From: Harmothoe impar
Taxonomy: Eukaryota; Annelida; Polychaeta; Phyllodocida; Polynoidae
Direction: 5' to 3'
NCBI GenBank assembly: GCA_947462335.1
Contig: OX381715.1
Location: 40,958,650 to 41,022,649, forward strand
DNA: 64,000 nucleotides
Shown: positions 30,090 through 41,905 of the stretch, one piece after another
Layout of the letters: each line of letters opens with the position of its first letter
Position numbering within the stretch: the stretch's first letter is position 1
The notes under the pieces: generated by a model
What the model was told of the DNA's origin: nothing
Database searches by the model: none
What the model saw: the letters and a program-made list of their open reading frames with translations, nothing else
Program-made: the position numbers and the translations under genes

Positions 30090-31009
30090 GGTTGGTCCCC
30101 CGTCAGGCCCTCTGGGGTGCACTGTTCCGCCCCTCGGAGGTAAAACTAAACCATCGACGCAGCTACACGCCCCTGGACAACCGAAAGCAGACCGACGGTG
30201 CTGTCGTGACTTAACTGAGTCTCTACTGCCACCACACTGGAAGCAGCCTGATGTCTTCAACCGTGGTTTACTACTAAGCCACAACCGTCGGTGCTCTACT
30301 ACTGTCCAGGGCTCCTGATCCTGTGGTCACATTCTACTATGGTGACCTATGAACTATTATATGGATCATCCTCCTGTGATAATTATTTATAAGGAGGCAC
30401 GGACCTACCTTTTTATATTTATATTTCACAAGAGATGGAAGTACTATACCGGTACTGGACTCTATCCATCTCTACCACCATAAACTGCTAGGTACTGGAG
30501 TACCGCCCCTAATAAGGATGACGATCTATCCCACCTTATTTAGGATACGCTATTATGGATTTTTATATATAAACTTTTCTACGCCAAAGGAAGTGGGAAC
30601 TGCTATAGTTCCAATTATAAAACTTTTCTTCGCCAAAGGAAGTGAGAGCTATTATAGTTCTATTATTTATATATAAGGACACTAACTCCACACGGATTCG
30701 CACCATTGCTGAATGAAGTAGGTGATGTGCTGAGTTTCCAAGGTGGTTATTTGGTGCCTTTACTATTAACTGATACTAGTCTAGGACTATCAGTTGGACA
30801 GTTTTTATATCATGTGCCTACGAGACTATGGTTTTTACAAAGACTATATTGTTGATATAAACTGTTATGTACATGTTAACTTGTATGTTCATGTATGTAT
30901 ACCTGTTGTTACTATGAGTAGAAATGTTACTTGTTGATAAATAGATATACGTGGTATATAATGTATCCAAGAGGTATTATTATTATAAAACCAACCCTTC
31001 CTACATTCT
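30090..31009 (+). other. 3' untranslated region of element C
   Basis: It holds two exact ACCG(T/A)CGGT words (30191 and 30284), and a 48-bp tandem duplication (30571-30618 and 30619-30666) built on 'acttttctacgccaaagg'. No coding sequence is seen. Confidence 0.7.
30571..30666 (+). repeat. 48-bp tandem duplication in the element C 3' UTR
   Basis: The two units share 'cgccaaaggaagtg' and 'tatagttc', and differ at several bases. The duplication is therefore older than the present insertion. Confidence 0.8.
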
Positions 31010-31021
31010 AAAGGGGGGTAG
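31010..31021 (+). other. Polypurine tract of element C
   Basis: AAAGGGGGGTAG lies directly against the 3' LTR start. It is the priming site for plus-strand DNA. Confidence 0.85.
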
Positions 31022-31569
31022 TGTAACGGGTTGACTATAAGTCTAACTGTTATTGTTGTATATCTATTGTATGTTGTATGATGTAAGACAACACGGTTCT
31101 ATTGTGTTTAATAACTGTTTTATTCATCTAACTAGTGTCGTCGGTTCGTTACATACACCGACTCCTCTAGTTCGGTTATCTATACGGTAGTGTACCGGTA
31201 CCACCTTCGGTTACCGTCGGTAGTTGTTACATAATCATTTTTACATAACTAAACCTAACAGGTGGCGCTGCTAGTACGGTCACGTGGCTACGCAGCGCTG
31301 TATATAAGACGGCTGCTTCCCCATTGGAAGGCAGTCAGGTTTGGGACTGTCGTGACATGACCACCCTGTGCTCACGGGCTTAACTCTATGCTATAGGGTT
31401 GCCCACTGTATTATATATATCTGTTCTGATCTCGTATATCCGTTGGTTATACCTGTACTATAATACACCAGAGTTACCTTTACAATAAAGTCGCCGTATA
31501 TTAAAGTCTAATTTACCTTGTCTGGTTTTTGTACTCAAGTGTTACATACGTAGTAAGAGACCAACTACA
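31022..31569 (+). repeat. 3' LTR of element C
   Basis: 548 bp, identical by eye to the 5' LTR, with TATA at 31301-31308, AATAAA at 31484-31489 and the ACCGTCGGT word at 31213-31221. It is followed by the ATAT target duplication. Confidence 0.95.
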
Positions 31570-32446
31570 ATATCATATATAATTATATTGCTTGAATGTG
31601 CTTGAAATATCCATACATTGTAGACTTATGCAAATATATTAGACAATATGGGTCATCATGTCAGCATTGTCAGCTATGTTGCATATAGACCAATGCAGCA
31701 AGAAAGGGTGACTTTCCAGAAAGTTTTTGTACATTTCTGAAGTGTGACAGACAAATGAATATGTGTACATATAATATGCTGGTTGTGGTCCAAGGAGAGC
31801 ATTTCAGTAGGTAGGACACCAGATTATTAGGAAAGTGTTGAATTACATCATGACGTATACAATATTATATATATATATTTTTTATTTTTTGAACAAATTT
31901 CCTTTATTAAGGTAGTTCAATAACAGTTGGGGATTGTTTGTATTATCATTTCGGTACCGTATAAAGGAGGCCGCTTTTCAGTTCTATCAATTAGCAGAAC
32001 TGGTTTTGGGCAGCAACCTGAGTAGATAATTGTTGTTTACAGAGTTTCTCGTATGGACCGTTCTATGCGCTTAATACTGTGCTTGCTTAACGCTATGTGT
32101 GTATAGTTATGTCAGAACATTTAGATGACCAACATATTTTAAATTAAGTAAATAATGAAATAAATAATAAATAAATCATAGTAATAGAGATTAGTTTAAT
32201 GTGCTTAAAGAATGTGATCCTGGGCAAATAGGCAAGAAGTTGAACAGGCAAAGCTTCAAATATCTATACCAATCATGACACTTCCATTTTTGCTTTATGT
32301 TGCTCCTGCCTACTGCCTGAGGCAATTTTTAATAACTGCTTCTCAGTGCGTGTGTGTGCATAAAATAAAAAATTAAAATACTGGCCAGGTTTTAGCAATG
32401 TTTGAATCAACATGTCTAATTGTAATACTAGATCTTCATTATCATT
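31570..32446. other. No gene; right flank of element C and probable LINE 3' UTR
   Basis: AT-rich. A short (TA)n lies near 31866. The part nearest 32446 is probably the 3' UTR of the minus-strand LINE that follows. Confidence 0.4.
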
Positions 32447-33195
32447 TCAAGGTGGTTTTTTGGGGATTTGTGCCACCAACCTGTGCTTCATTTCTGTTTT
32501 GAATAACTCAAGACTGGGAATGAGCCTATCCTCTGGTTTGAGGCTATTCCACAAGGAAGCTAGTATATATTCGACACTATGCTGATACATGGTCAATTTA
32601 GACATGTTCATTTTCAACATTGGACCATCCCAACATCGTGTACGCAGGGTTCGTTGGTCTACATATTTGTCAATTCGAGACCTTTCATACGCAGCAGTTA
32701 ACAAGTGAGTTTTCCTCCTATCCTTAATATAATTACAATTAGTTGTATAATGAACATAGTCTGTTGGCGTTCTGATAGGAGTTTTCAGAGCAATCTTGAG
32801 ACATTCACCCTAGTTTGACAAGCATATCTACATTTGCATTGCTAATCAGTATGTCACCGTATTCAATAATAGGCAAAACAAAAGTTTTATAAATCTCTAG
32901 TAGTATGTCCGTGTCCGTGTCTAATCTTGACAATTGTGCTAGCTGGTACGCCCTGTAATGACAACTCCCAATTTGGTGGTTGATGAACTTTTCATAGCTG
33001 AGTTTTGGGTCTAAAATAACACCTAGGTATGTATAGGTCGGCACCCGATGCAGCCTGACTCCTTTTAGATACAATTCACAAGTACAGGGTTTATGGCTGA
33101 AAGACATATATTTAGTCTTCGAGACATTAACAGTTAATTTGTTGCCAGTACACCACATAGAGAAAGAGTCAAGGTCTTCCTGTATCATTTGTATA
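32447..33195 (-). pseudogene. 5'-truncated LINE RT C-terminal fragment
   Basis: On the minus strand, 33188-32805 encodes the post-catalytic RT region (QEDLDSFSMWC, then YTYLGVILDPKLSYEKF and VLPIIEYGDI). After a frame break, 32704-32447 encodes the C-terminal tail (CWDGPMLKMN, then WNSLKPEDR). It aligns with the fragment at 15892-16800, so both come from one LINE family. The YADD box is missing, so truncation occurred just downstream of it. Confidence 0.85.
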
Positions 33196-34244
33196 CCGTA
33201 AATTCCCGCGTACTACCCGCGGGTTGTACGCGAACCAAACTCAGCTTTCATTTGATACCAGACATGCCGATATAGGATGCGGGTTGTACAAGGGTTTTTA
33301 TCAGTATAGAACAGTACCAAATTAGAAATTTTCAGATCCAAAAACGGGTTATAGTAGCTGTTTTCAGAATTAGATTATAATTGTGACATGTACTGGGAAA
33401 AGGGACCTTAGTGTACCCTGCACTAAGGGCCTTTTTCACAGATTGTGTCACATATGATACCCTCTCTTAGAACATGATTTAAATTTCCTCATCGAAATAT
33501 AAGATTTCCTATCAAAATCTGAACAAACAGGGGCCTTATAGGGGTAATGGGCATGCTCCAGGAAAATACCTTTAGCCAATTTTCACCAGCATATTTTTAC
33601 ACCAAACTAAAATGATATTACTGACAAATCTATATTCTACCCAGTGGTGGGTTTTTTGGTGGTTTTAGGGGGTACTTGACTATATAACTCACCTAAAGAA
33701 ATGATGTAACTCAGTGACACATGGTTTATTAAGTAATTACTGTGACAGAAATATACAGAGTCTACTATGTCAGTAGAGTCCATATGTTTGAGATCTCATA
33801 CACAAAAATGAAATTTCATGTGATTCACTCCCTTTTCCTGGCAGGTAGCACCAATGCCTACCACACAAAAACCGTTCCAATATAGTTATAAACACAGTCA
33901 TTGTATTTACTTTACTAATTAATATCTCATTATTTGATAATGGAAAACCTAGAAATAAAACTGGATGTGGGAGACATAGCCTTTCCCTTCTTCATGATTA
34001 TGGCAGTTTTTTATGATACCTTCATATCTGGCTGAGAAAACCATCATTTCATTGAGACTGTTTAGCATTGTGACACATACAGTCGCTCCTTGCCCTAGCT
34101 AAGTTCAGAACACCCTGCACTTTCACTGAGGCAAACATAAGCATCAGCCCATGTCGCCAAAAGCACTCTCATATAAGGGTCAGGCACTGCTGAACCATAC
34201 TAGATGGGTCAAGGGCTATTTTAGTGACGGTCAGGATATGTTGT
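33196..34244. other. No gene; GC-rich near-palindrome at the LINE junction
   Basis: Immediately beyond the LINE truncation point is a near-palindrome centred on CCCGCGGG (33200-33235, arms 'cgcgtactac' and 'gttgtacgcg'). It is followed by 'gcgggttgtac' again near 33280. This looks like the end of an unidentified DNA element into which the LINE inserted. The rest shows nothing recognisable. Confidence 0.45.
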
Positions 34245-34410
34245 ACCTTCAATAACAGGCTGGATTATCACAAAGTTGCTTGACAGTCAGGCCATACTGG
34301 ACACTCATGCCAGGATCTGACAATGCTGGACTGGCATAAGGATTCATCATGGCCAGACTCTCGACCTCTTTGGGTCAGTCCAGCAATGCCTGACCCTCAT
34401 GTGGCAACAT
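34245..34410 (+). repeat. Dispersed TGCTGGACT repeat, copy 2
   Basis: It shares 'ccttcaataacaggctgga', 'tctgacaatgctggact' and 'cagcaatgcctgaccctca' with 13533-13807 in the same order, and lacks about 100 bp of that copy. Confidence 0.65.
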
Positions 34411-34838
34411 ACCCAGCATCCAGCTGACTCTCATATCTTTCTAGTTGTAGCTGGTAACATTAACGACCAGTCCCATATCAGGAATGGCTCATCGCCATCC
34501 CGACCCTAACTGACCCATAACTCCTGATCAACTTAAGCTGCACCAAGAGTAGTCAGACCCACTTGTCCCGTGTGCCATCTAAAGGCAGTGCCACCGTGAC
34601 CCGACCATGACCCTTTGCTGCACTGATAATCTAAATGCCCAGGTTAGTCGTATAGGATAACAGAATAAAATATGACTAATACTCATAGAAATATATAGTG
34701 ACTAAGGTGACTTTACCTGACTTTATTAACTCACTCTAGTAGACTCTGGTACCAGAGTCATTAGGACTCTGGTGGAGGGGTCACAGCTACTCCTGTCGTA
34801 CCACTTGGCCTTTGTACAGTTTGCAGTCAAGTGCAGTA

Positions 34839-36851
34839 GGGGAGAGAGGGGCATGTTGACCACCTGGCACATTGAACCGCATGCTCTCTTTGCTATTCCT
34901 TCGGGAATTTTCCAGCAGTTTGCTTACCATATCATCCCCTTATATAGACAGTTCAGAGCAGCAACATAATTTTTATTTTGGGATGCTGAGGAGAAACTCA
35001 GACAACATGAAAGATTTAAGCCATTCAAAGTAAAAATTTGCATTCGCTTGCGTAGAACCTGATTTTAATCCTGAAAGTGTTATGTAATTTGAATTAAATC
35101 AACCTTATCTGTGATGGCCGGCATGGGGTACATTGAAGCACAAAAATTGGGGCACTTTGAACCATGCATAAAGTACCCAAATTTCTGTCTGGAGGGACTA
35201 GTTCCATTATTTACCACATACGTGCCTTTGCAATGTACAGAGGGACAAACTATCACCACTTTTAACCAGAAGGCAGCATTTTTTAAGGTCCCCTTGTCAG
35301 CTTGTAAGCAATAGATGAGATGATATTGCTCAGTTCCATCTCTGGGTCAACTATAGGCTAACCCAACAGGTAGGGCTATGGGTCAAACCACCCATAGTTC
35401 ATAAGAATTAAGCCACACAGAAAGAAACACAATATTGATATACACTTTGGTTATACAAGTACAATAGAATACATGTTTTGTTAGTTGTGATAATAAATTA
35501 TTTCATGGCATATTCATAGTGTGTTTATTCTTAGATGTGTCATTTTTCAGAAGCAGGACAGCCTATCATATCATAAAAGTATAGAATTAAAGATTTATAC
35601 GGCACGTGCAAATAGCAGCAATCCTCTGAAAAAGGTTTATATTAACCTAAAGAAAAAATTTGAAAGGCTCTAACCCCGTGACTAAACTAGAGGCTATAAT
35701 TCAATGACTTGTTCCCCTATATATAAAACGGCATTAATTGGGACCAGCGAACCACCCCCATTGAATTTGGCCTGGGTGCTCACCGGGAACAGATAAACCA
35801 AAAGAGGCTACATGGAAGTATGTTTTTTTTCCAAAGCTAACTCGATTTTTCTTCTTGATTCTATTCAGTTAATATTTTCACATCTTTTTATGTCATAACC
35901 CTTCTCTATAAACCCAATTTTCTCAGTATCCAAAAGAAAAAGTACATGAATAGGCCAATTACAAATACTCTCGTACATGCAGCTGACCTAGCAACAAGAG
36001 ACAGACACTTTCTCAAAATGTCCGCCATTGTTTTGTTCTCCATCATGACACTATAATAAGATACATTTAGAACAATGGAGACCAAATATAACATAATTCC
36101 ACTGCAGATATGCCTATTCATTTGACATCTCATTTTTGGTTTAATATCAAAACAAATTATTATCATTCATGCAGTCAAACTTTCCAATCGGGCAGCTCCG
36201 AGAATCTGCTAGGAGAGTGAGGTCGAGGGTTGGTAGAGACGCATCTCCATGACAACATCGCTAGGGGCTATCTAGGGCGCAGGGACGCCCTCCTACTCAT
36301 GTTCCCGCGCCCAGTCCGTCTGTGTGTGTGTGTGGGGGGGGGGGGGGCAATATCATTGAGGTATCCTGCTCCCCCACTTCCGTGTGTCCCACACAGTAGG
36401 CCTACATTTAAAGGTGGTTGGGAAGAGGGTGGTAATGTCACGGGATAGGCCTAGGCCCCTACACATTATCCCAGCCCCCGAAGGGGGCATTAATATGTAT
36501 TTTTCATATTCAATCCTATGCAAAAGTAACAATAGCAAGTATTTCCACCTTAACTTTCAGTATTAAATCCATACTACTGATTGTTTGGACCATTCAAGAT
36601 ATGTGGTTCAAGGTGCCTCAGTAGGTGGGTCAACCTGCCAATGGCATGGGGCACATTGAACCACCCAAAGATTTTATTTTCAAAAAATCAAAAGAAATAC
36701 AAAAAATGACCATACTTGCTTTGTCATGGGTCGTCATATAGAGCAATGATATAAGGTAACTGCTAGATACAAAATCAAAGTTCAGATGACCTTGATAAAG
36801 TCAGGAAAAAAATAAATGTGCATAAGTGGTTCAACGTGCCCCTCTCTTCCC
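34839..36851. mobile_element. 2-kb non-autonomous DNA transposon with TIRs and TA flanks
   Basis: The left terminus GGGGAGAGAGGGGCATGTT is matched by an inverted right terminus ending AACGTGCCCCTCTCTTCCC. TA dinucleotides flank both ends (34837-34838 and 36852-36853). Inside, segments related to the terminus (GGCACATTGAACC at 34867, 35124-35166 and about 36650) recur as subterminal repeats. A G14 run lies at 36333-36347. No transposase was found; the short ORFs (e.g. 35906-36166) look spurious. TA duplication would fit Tc1/mariner-type insertion, but the family is not assigned. Confidence 0.6.
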
Positions 36852-36854
36852 TAG

Positions 36855-36975
36855 ACTCTGCCCACAGCAGAGTCATTGGTAGTTTGACTCTTTTTGGAGA
36901 GTCAAATAGAGTTTGACTCTCCTCTACAGATGTTGCGTGTGAGACAAACTGTGACTCTGTCTGTCAGAGTCGTGG
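36855..36975. repeat. GACTC-rich dispersed repeat, copy 1
   Basis: It has alternating GACTCT/AGAGTC blocks ('agtttgactctcctctacag', 'tgtctgtcagagtcgtgg'). The copy at 48795-48915 is in opposite orientation, and a more distant one is at 49565-49720. Confidence 0.6.
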
Positions 36976-38404
36976 GGTTTCCTTTACTTTTCTCAATGTA
37001 TGCTCAATAAAGGACCGAACTTCGCCTCGACAGCAGACAAAGACACACGATATGGCTATTTTACGTCCATTATTTATCGTATATCTAATGTATCTACTGA
37101 TGTATATGGCAGATAGGGAGTATTTCAGGTCATAAAGGCTGCTGCAAATGGCATATTGCATTGAAGCTACATGTTGTCCTTAAATAGATACGTCTTCATA
37201 TACCTCCTACCTACTGCAGGATAAATGAATAATGGAAAATTCTATTCAATGATTATATATGTGGCCACTTTACAAATTTGAGGTAAACCCTGATAAGTCA
37301 TTATAAAGTTTATGACTGCATTAAGTCATATCAAAGGCAAAACTAGGAATTATCTTTCAGACAATCATCGTTTCATCATATTAGTACTGGTATACATATT
37401 TGCTGTTGATAGCAGACATCATTTTCGAATGATTTTCAAATGAACAAGTTACATTCAAGAAGGGAAAAGAGGCATACACACCTACCGAACAGTTTCGTGT
37501 TATTTCTGACACCTAGTTGATAAAAAATGAATACACCTGAAACCCATGATAAAAGAATGCCTCCGCTTTGCACATGTACGACAAGACAAGTCATGGACGC
37601 AATACCGACCGATCCTCATCTCGTGATACAGGAAATTCGAGCTAGAGAAGATAGGTATAATACGTTTATTCGACTGGCTGTGGTTGATATGGCCTGGATA
37701 ACATGTAAAGGGATGTACCGTATCATTGCGTTTAAGTGCTGGGTATTCAAGAAGTGTCGGTCTTGTCTAAGCTCCCGAGGGGCTTGAAATAACTCTTAAG
37801 CACTAAAAATGGATCTTGTCTAAGTGCCTGTCTTGTATATGCGCAGGGGAAAACAGGCCTCCAAAGCTATGGTCGCCGGGTGCTTAAATACGACGGTACA
37901 GTAAGTATATAAATGTGTCCATTATACACCAAAGAAAGATGAAGTCTACAGTAAAATAGATTTAGTAATGTAATGTAAACCGGTTATCCCCCCAACATTT
38001 TTGATATTATACTGGCTGCGGCTTGATATGTATGTACACAGAGCCCCGTGAAAGTGGATGTCCTGTCTGGCCTATCTCTATTTCTTCTAGATGAAACCAC
38101 AGATAAGAATGATCTGTTCCTCAGTGAGCTCCTCAATGACGGGCTCATTATATATTACAATTAATCAATAACAATGACATCATCATAGGTAGAAGTGTAC
38201 TCATTTGACGATAGTATAACTCTTGTGTGACTTTCCAAACATGCCAAGATTTCCCCCAAAGACGTAAATGCATACATAGCACAATCTGACAGAGATGTGA
38301 GGGGATAATCTTGCTCAGCATGCATATATGTACATTTATGCATCTCGTCCTTGTAAGGCACTGGTTATATGGCATAGGGTATACTGCCCATGAGCGGATC
38401 TGTT
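36976..38404. other. No gene recognised
   Basis: AT-rich DNA. An 86-codon ORF at 37527-37787 has an ordinary amino-acid mix but no motif I recognise. A 'gtcttgtctaag' segment is repeated at about 37761 and 37813. Confidence 0.4.
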
Positions 38405-38620
38405 AACCATGTCATAATACACCAATGCAGCCCCGGTGAGTAACTCACTTGTGATGCATTGGTGCATCATGCTGACTCTTCGGGAGTGTCTCAACTCATA
38501 AGGTCGACATGATGCTTAAATGCAGCACTGGAGAGTTACTTGCCACGGCTACATTCATACATCATGACGACCAAGGGCATGATGCATTAAAGCATAATGC
38601 CATCCTTAAAGGGTTAAGGA
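38405..38620. repeat. 'GATGCATCATG' MITE-like repeat with TTAA edge
   Basis: It contains 'accaatgcagccccggtga', 'catgatgcttaaatgcag' and ends 'catccttaaagggttaagg'. It shares blocks with 19600-19735 and 50155-50300. Confidence 0.55.
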
Positions 38621-41596
38621 AACCTTTAAGAGTGCAGCCCTTGTGAAAAAGTTGATTAAAGTATAGTAGCCTTTGGACATGGAATTGATACTATGGCTGA
38701 CCCTTCTGTACCTTGGCTCTAATAAAACACAGTATAACATTGTCAAAATAACCGCGACAGACTGGCTAGTGAGGCTAATTCATAGGCTTGCTATGAAAAA
38801 TAACAATTTTTTATTTGGATGAGGCTATGTAATATTGGATTTCCAGCTTCCCTTCTCCTCTGAAAGTCCTTAAACCTTAGTAGGCCTTTCTGTGGATGAA
38901 GGTATCCATTTAAGTTAAAATGTTGAATTGGATGTCTCATTTTTTTTACGTAAATTGTTTCACTTGTTGTCAAATTGTCCTCTATTCCATGGACATATAT
39001 TTCGTCCATAGGCAGTCATAGGTGTTTACCTAAACCCTGAGTACAGGTGTAGGGTAACTAATACTTACATTCAAAGTAATGTAGATATAAATGGGCTACT
39101 AACTACTAATCTAAAGTGTCATAACATTCATTAAATTTTTCAGCCCATTTTTATCTTCATCTGCCCTAAATACACCGTTTTCTATCAAACCAGATGACAC
39201 CCGGTCAAACATGGCACCCGGTTAAAGATGGCACTCAGTCAAAGGCTACCATACTGGCCCAACTCATGTCTGACACCGGACATGGACATACAGTATGGCC
39301 ATTTCCGGACCATCCTTGTATGGTTCATTTAATGTAGAGGTCCTATATGATATGCGTCAGGCCATATAGAGACTGCTGCATGCATACACTATATCCAGCA
39401 ATGATCTGGCATCCTGTTATGATCGTCCTGGCCGAAGAGTAAAAAGTGCTATACGTACATGAACATGGTTATAGTAAACGATGACTCATCCGTATGAACA
39501 TATGCTATGTCGGAACTGTTTTATCCAGAGGATTTCCATACAATTTCTTTTAAACGATAATGCTCATTCATGTTTTCATGTCCATAGCAGGACAACACCT
39601 TTATCCCGTCTCCTTGCCAGCAATAAAAAAGAAATCATGCGACAAGAATTACATTTATTTGAAAATCAACTCGTAAGATGTGAAACTAAACACTAAAATT
39701 TGGTGTCTCATTTTGTTTCCAAAAAGGGTGACAACCTCCATTTCTCTGAACAGTTTTGGATGGTATATATTTAGGTTTCTCGAAAGAGAAAACCTATATC
39801 GGGCACTATGAGAACAGCCTATCTCGGCCCCCTGATTAATTAGATATACCCTCACCCACCATCAGAGCCTTGGACAGAAATGTTACGTTTCATGTTAGGT
39901 GACGATAGTGCTTTAATAATTCAATTAGTCAGCATTATACATGAATGTAGCCCTGGTCAGTTACTCATCCGGCTGCATTTTTGCTCATGATATCGGCTTG
40001 ATACACTCCCAAAGGAATGGTAATGCAGCGCCCTAATTCTTCAATACTAGAGCCCCTTACGTCCATTTCATCTGGGGTCCTCCCAGCTATTGACATGTTT
40101 TCATAGTTTTTGGTATAGCCTATCAATGGCATAGGGTAGATTCACCACTTTCGGACTTTCTATGAACTACAGCTTTGTTAGTATTCCACACAGAATTAGT
40201 CTGAGAGTATCAGATTCTATGGAAAGAGGGATATTCAAACATTATGACGAACTAATAATCTGTGCATTATGTGATGTATTTAATGATAATATTCCTCTTC
40301 AAAGTTAGGGAATTAAATGGCCCAAATACACCTGAAGTCGGACACCCTGGGTTTCCTTTGATTTTTACTAGTAACATTGACTGCTTTGTCTTATAAGTAT
40401 ATCAGGCATGCCAAAACTCATCCAGGCTATGGATAATATTAAAGATAGTAAACATTCCTGTACCAGAAATATATGTCTAACCCTATTGAACCTGCCAAAT
40501 ATAGAAAATCTGTACATTCTTCCTTTATACTAACCTAAATTGATATATTCTAGCCAATGGCATTTGACACAGTAGTTTGAGTAATAAACACTTCATAATA
40601 GACTGGAGGATTAATAGCATTGCTTTCTCTAGACTTGGAACAAGTAGAAATAAACAGTACATAGTGCTGTCGGGCTCATGGAGTAATTATATCATATATT
40701 TGAATGGTCTTCAAACAGTATTTCCTGGCAATTACTATATGCCTCTTTGCTCTAATCTACTTTGAAATACATATAAGATATCATCTATGTTCAGATGTAT
40801 TGTCTGGGTATAGATAGGACAGCAGTAATCTGCATGACACTACCCTGTCCCACATGAGGTACAATAAAATAAGTCAAATTCTACATCAGCTCCTGATCCT
40901 GAAACAGGCTTACTTCAGGGCATCTTTAGACACAGATAAAACTGGGTTACATGTCTATCCTTTATTGTATTAGTTAGAAAAATACTTCATGTTTGCCATA
41001 GTACTCGCACATAGGGCAAATAATTTAGGTCATATTACTATTATTAGTGCTAAAAGTGTCCGACTTAAGGTATGTGTCCGTCTTTTGGTGAATCTAACGC
41101 TATTTAAATTAATCATCAGCATATAACTGCCCTGTAAACCTGCTGACCAGCCTTTGGCTGTGGCCGTTTTTAAATTGATGCTAGGCCAGCTGATAAAAAA
41201 TCCACAGACAGATTCTTTAAGCATGTTAGTCCTGTTACCTGAAACATACCTAAGTTTATTTACACTTGACTGACCAAGGCCCCGAGTGAGTGGGGCTAAA
41301 AGCTAATAATTACAGTAACGAAAAGATAAGGCTATTATCTGCTCAATCAGGAACAGGGTATACATAGGGATTAAAGGTGGACAGAGGCCCAGGCTGTGAT
41401 AGGTTGCAGACCACTGTACCCCTTTTAGTAGGGCTTAGGCTGTTTTTATATCCTGTTCGTTGCCAAACCCTTCTGAACCTGTGACCTTGAACTTGGATTC
41501 TGCTTGGTTTGGGCGATCCCTGCTGGTAGGTTGGAACCCAGGCGGGGGGGGAGGGGTACTCAATTTTTTTTGACCCGGTGTGCGGTAGGCCCTTTG
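38621..41596. other. No gene recognised; small repeats
   Basis: About 3 kb of AT-rich DNA without a supported gene. Three 18-bp units based on 'catggcacccggtcaaa' lie at 39190-39245. A further fragment of the GATGCATCATG repeat is at about 39935-40030. Confidence 0.4.
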
Positions 41597-41905
41597 ACAA
41601 CCCTTACTTTTGGTGAGGGGGATTTTGGTCAGAAGTGACCCTTGGTGAGGGGGATTTTGGACAAAAGTGCCTAGGTTTTTAGCAATTTTCCCTTAGGAGT
41701 CGGCCTTGGTGTAAGAATTCTGGTAAAAAATGACTCTTGTTGCGAAGTATTTTGCAAAATATGACCCTTTTGGGGGGGGGGGGGATTTTGTTGAAATTTC
41801 CGAAAAGCAACCCTTGGTTAGGGGGATTTTGGTGAAAATTGACCCTTGGTGAGGGGGATGCTGGTGAAAAGCAGATCCTTGGTGAGGGGGATTTTGCTCT
41901 AAAAG
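41597..41905 (+). repeat. Minisatellite, unit about 31-36 bp
   Basis: About eight degenerate units based on 'cccttggtgagggggatttt', with a poly-G run at 41767-41782. Confidence 0.85.

Larger units (their letters stand above)
20010..31569 (+). mobile_element. Element C: full-length, apparently intact Ty3/gypsy LTR retrotransposon with ORF3
   Basis: The element is 11,560 bp. It runs LTR (20010-20557), primer site, gag, pol (PR-RT-RH-IN), internal promoter block, ORF3, polypurine tract, LTR (31022-31569). Compared by eye, the two 548-bp LTRs show no difference. Flanking ATAT (20006-20009 and 31570-31573) is the target duplication; it is AATAT if the terminal LTR base is shared. All three ORFs are open throughout. 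Identical LTRs and open ORFs indicate a very recent insertion and possibly a competent element. Gene order PR-RT-RH-IN and the D-x35-E integrase place it in Ty3/gypsy (Metaviridae); I do not assign a clade. Confidence 0.95.

Noticed and set aside
35906..36166. 86-codon hydrophobic ORF
   Set aside because: Lies inside a non-autonomous TIR element; AT-rich codons generate the hydrophobic stretch.
37527..37787. 86-codon ORF with ordinary amino-acid composition
   Set aside because: No recognisable domain, splice partner or conservation evidence.
41597..41905. CRISPR-like spaced repeats
   Set aside because: Units are degenerate, contiguous and in a eukaryotic context; they form a minisatellite.
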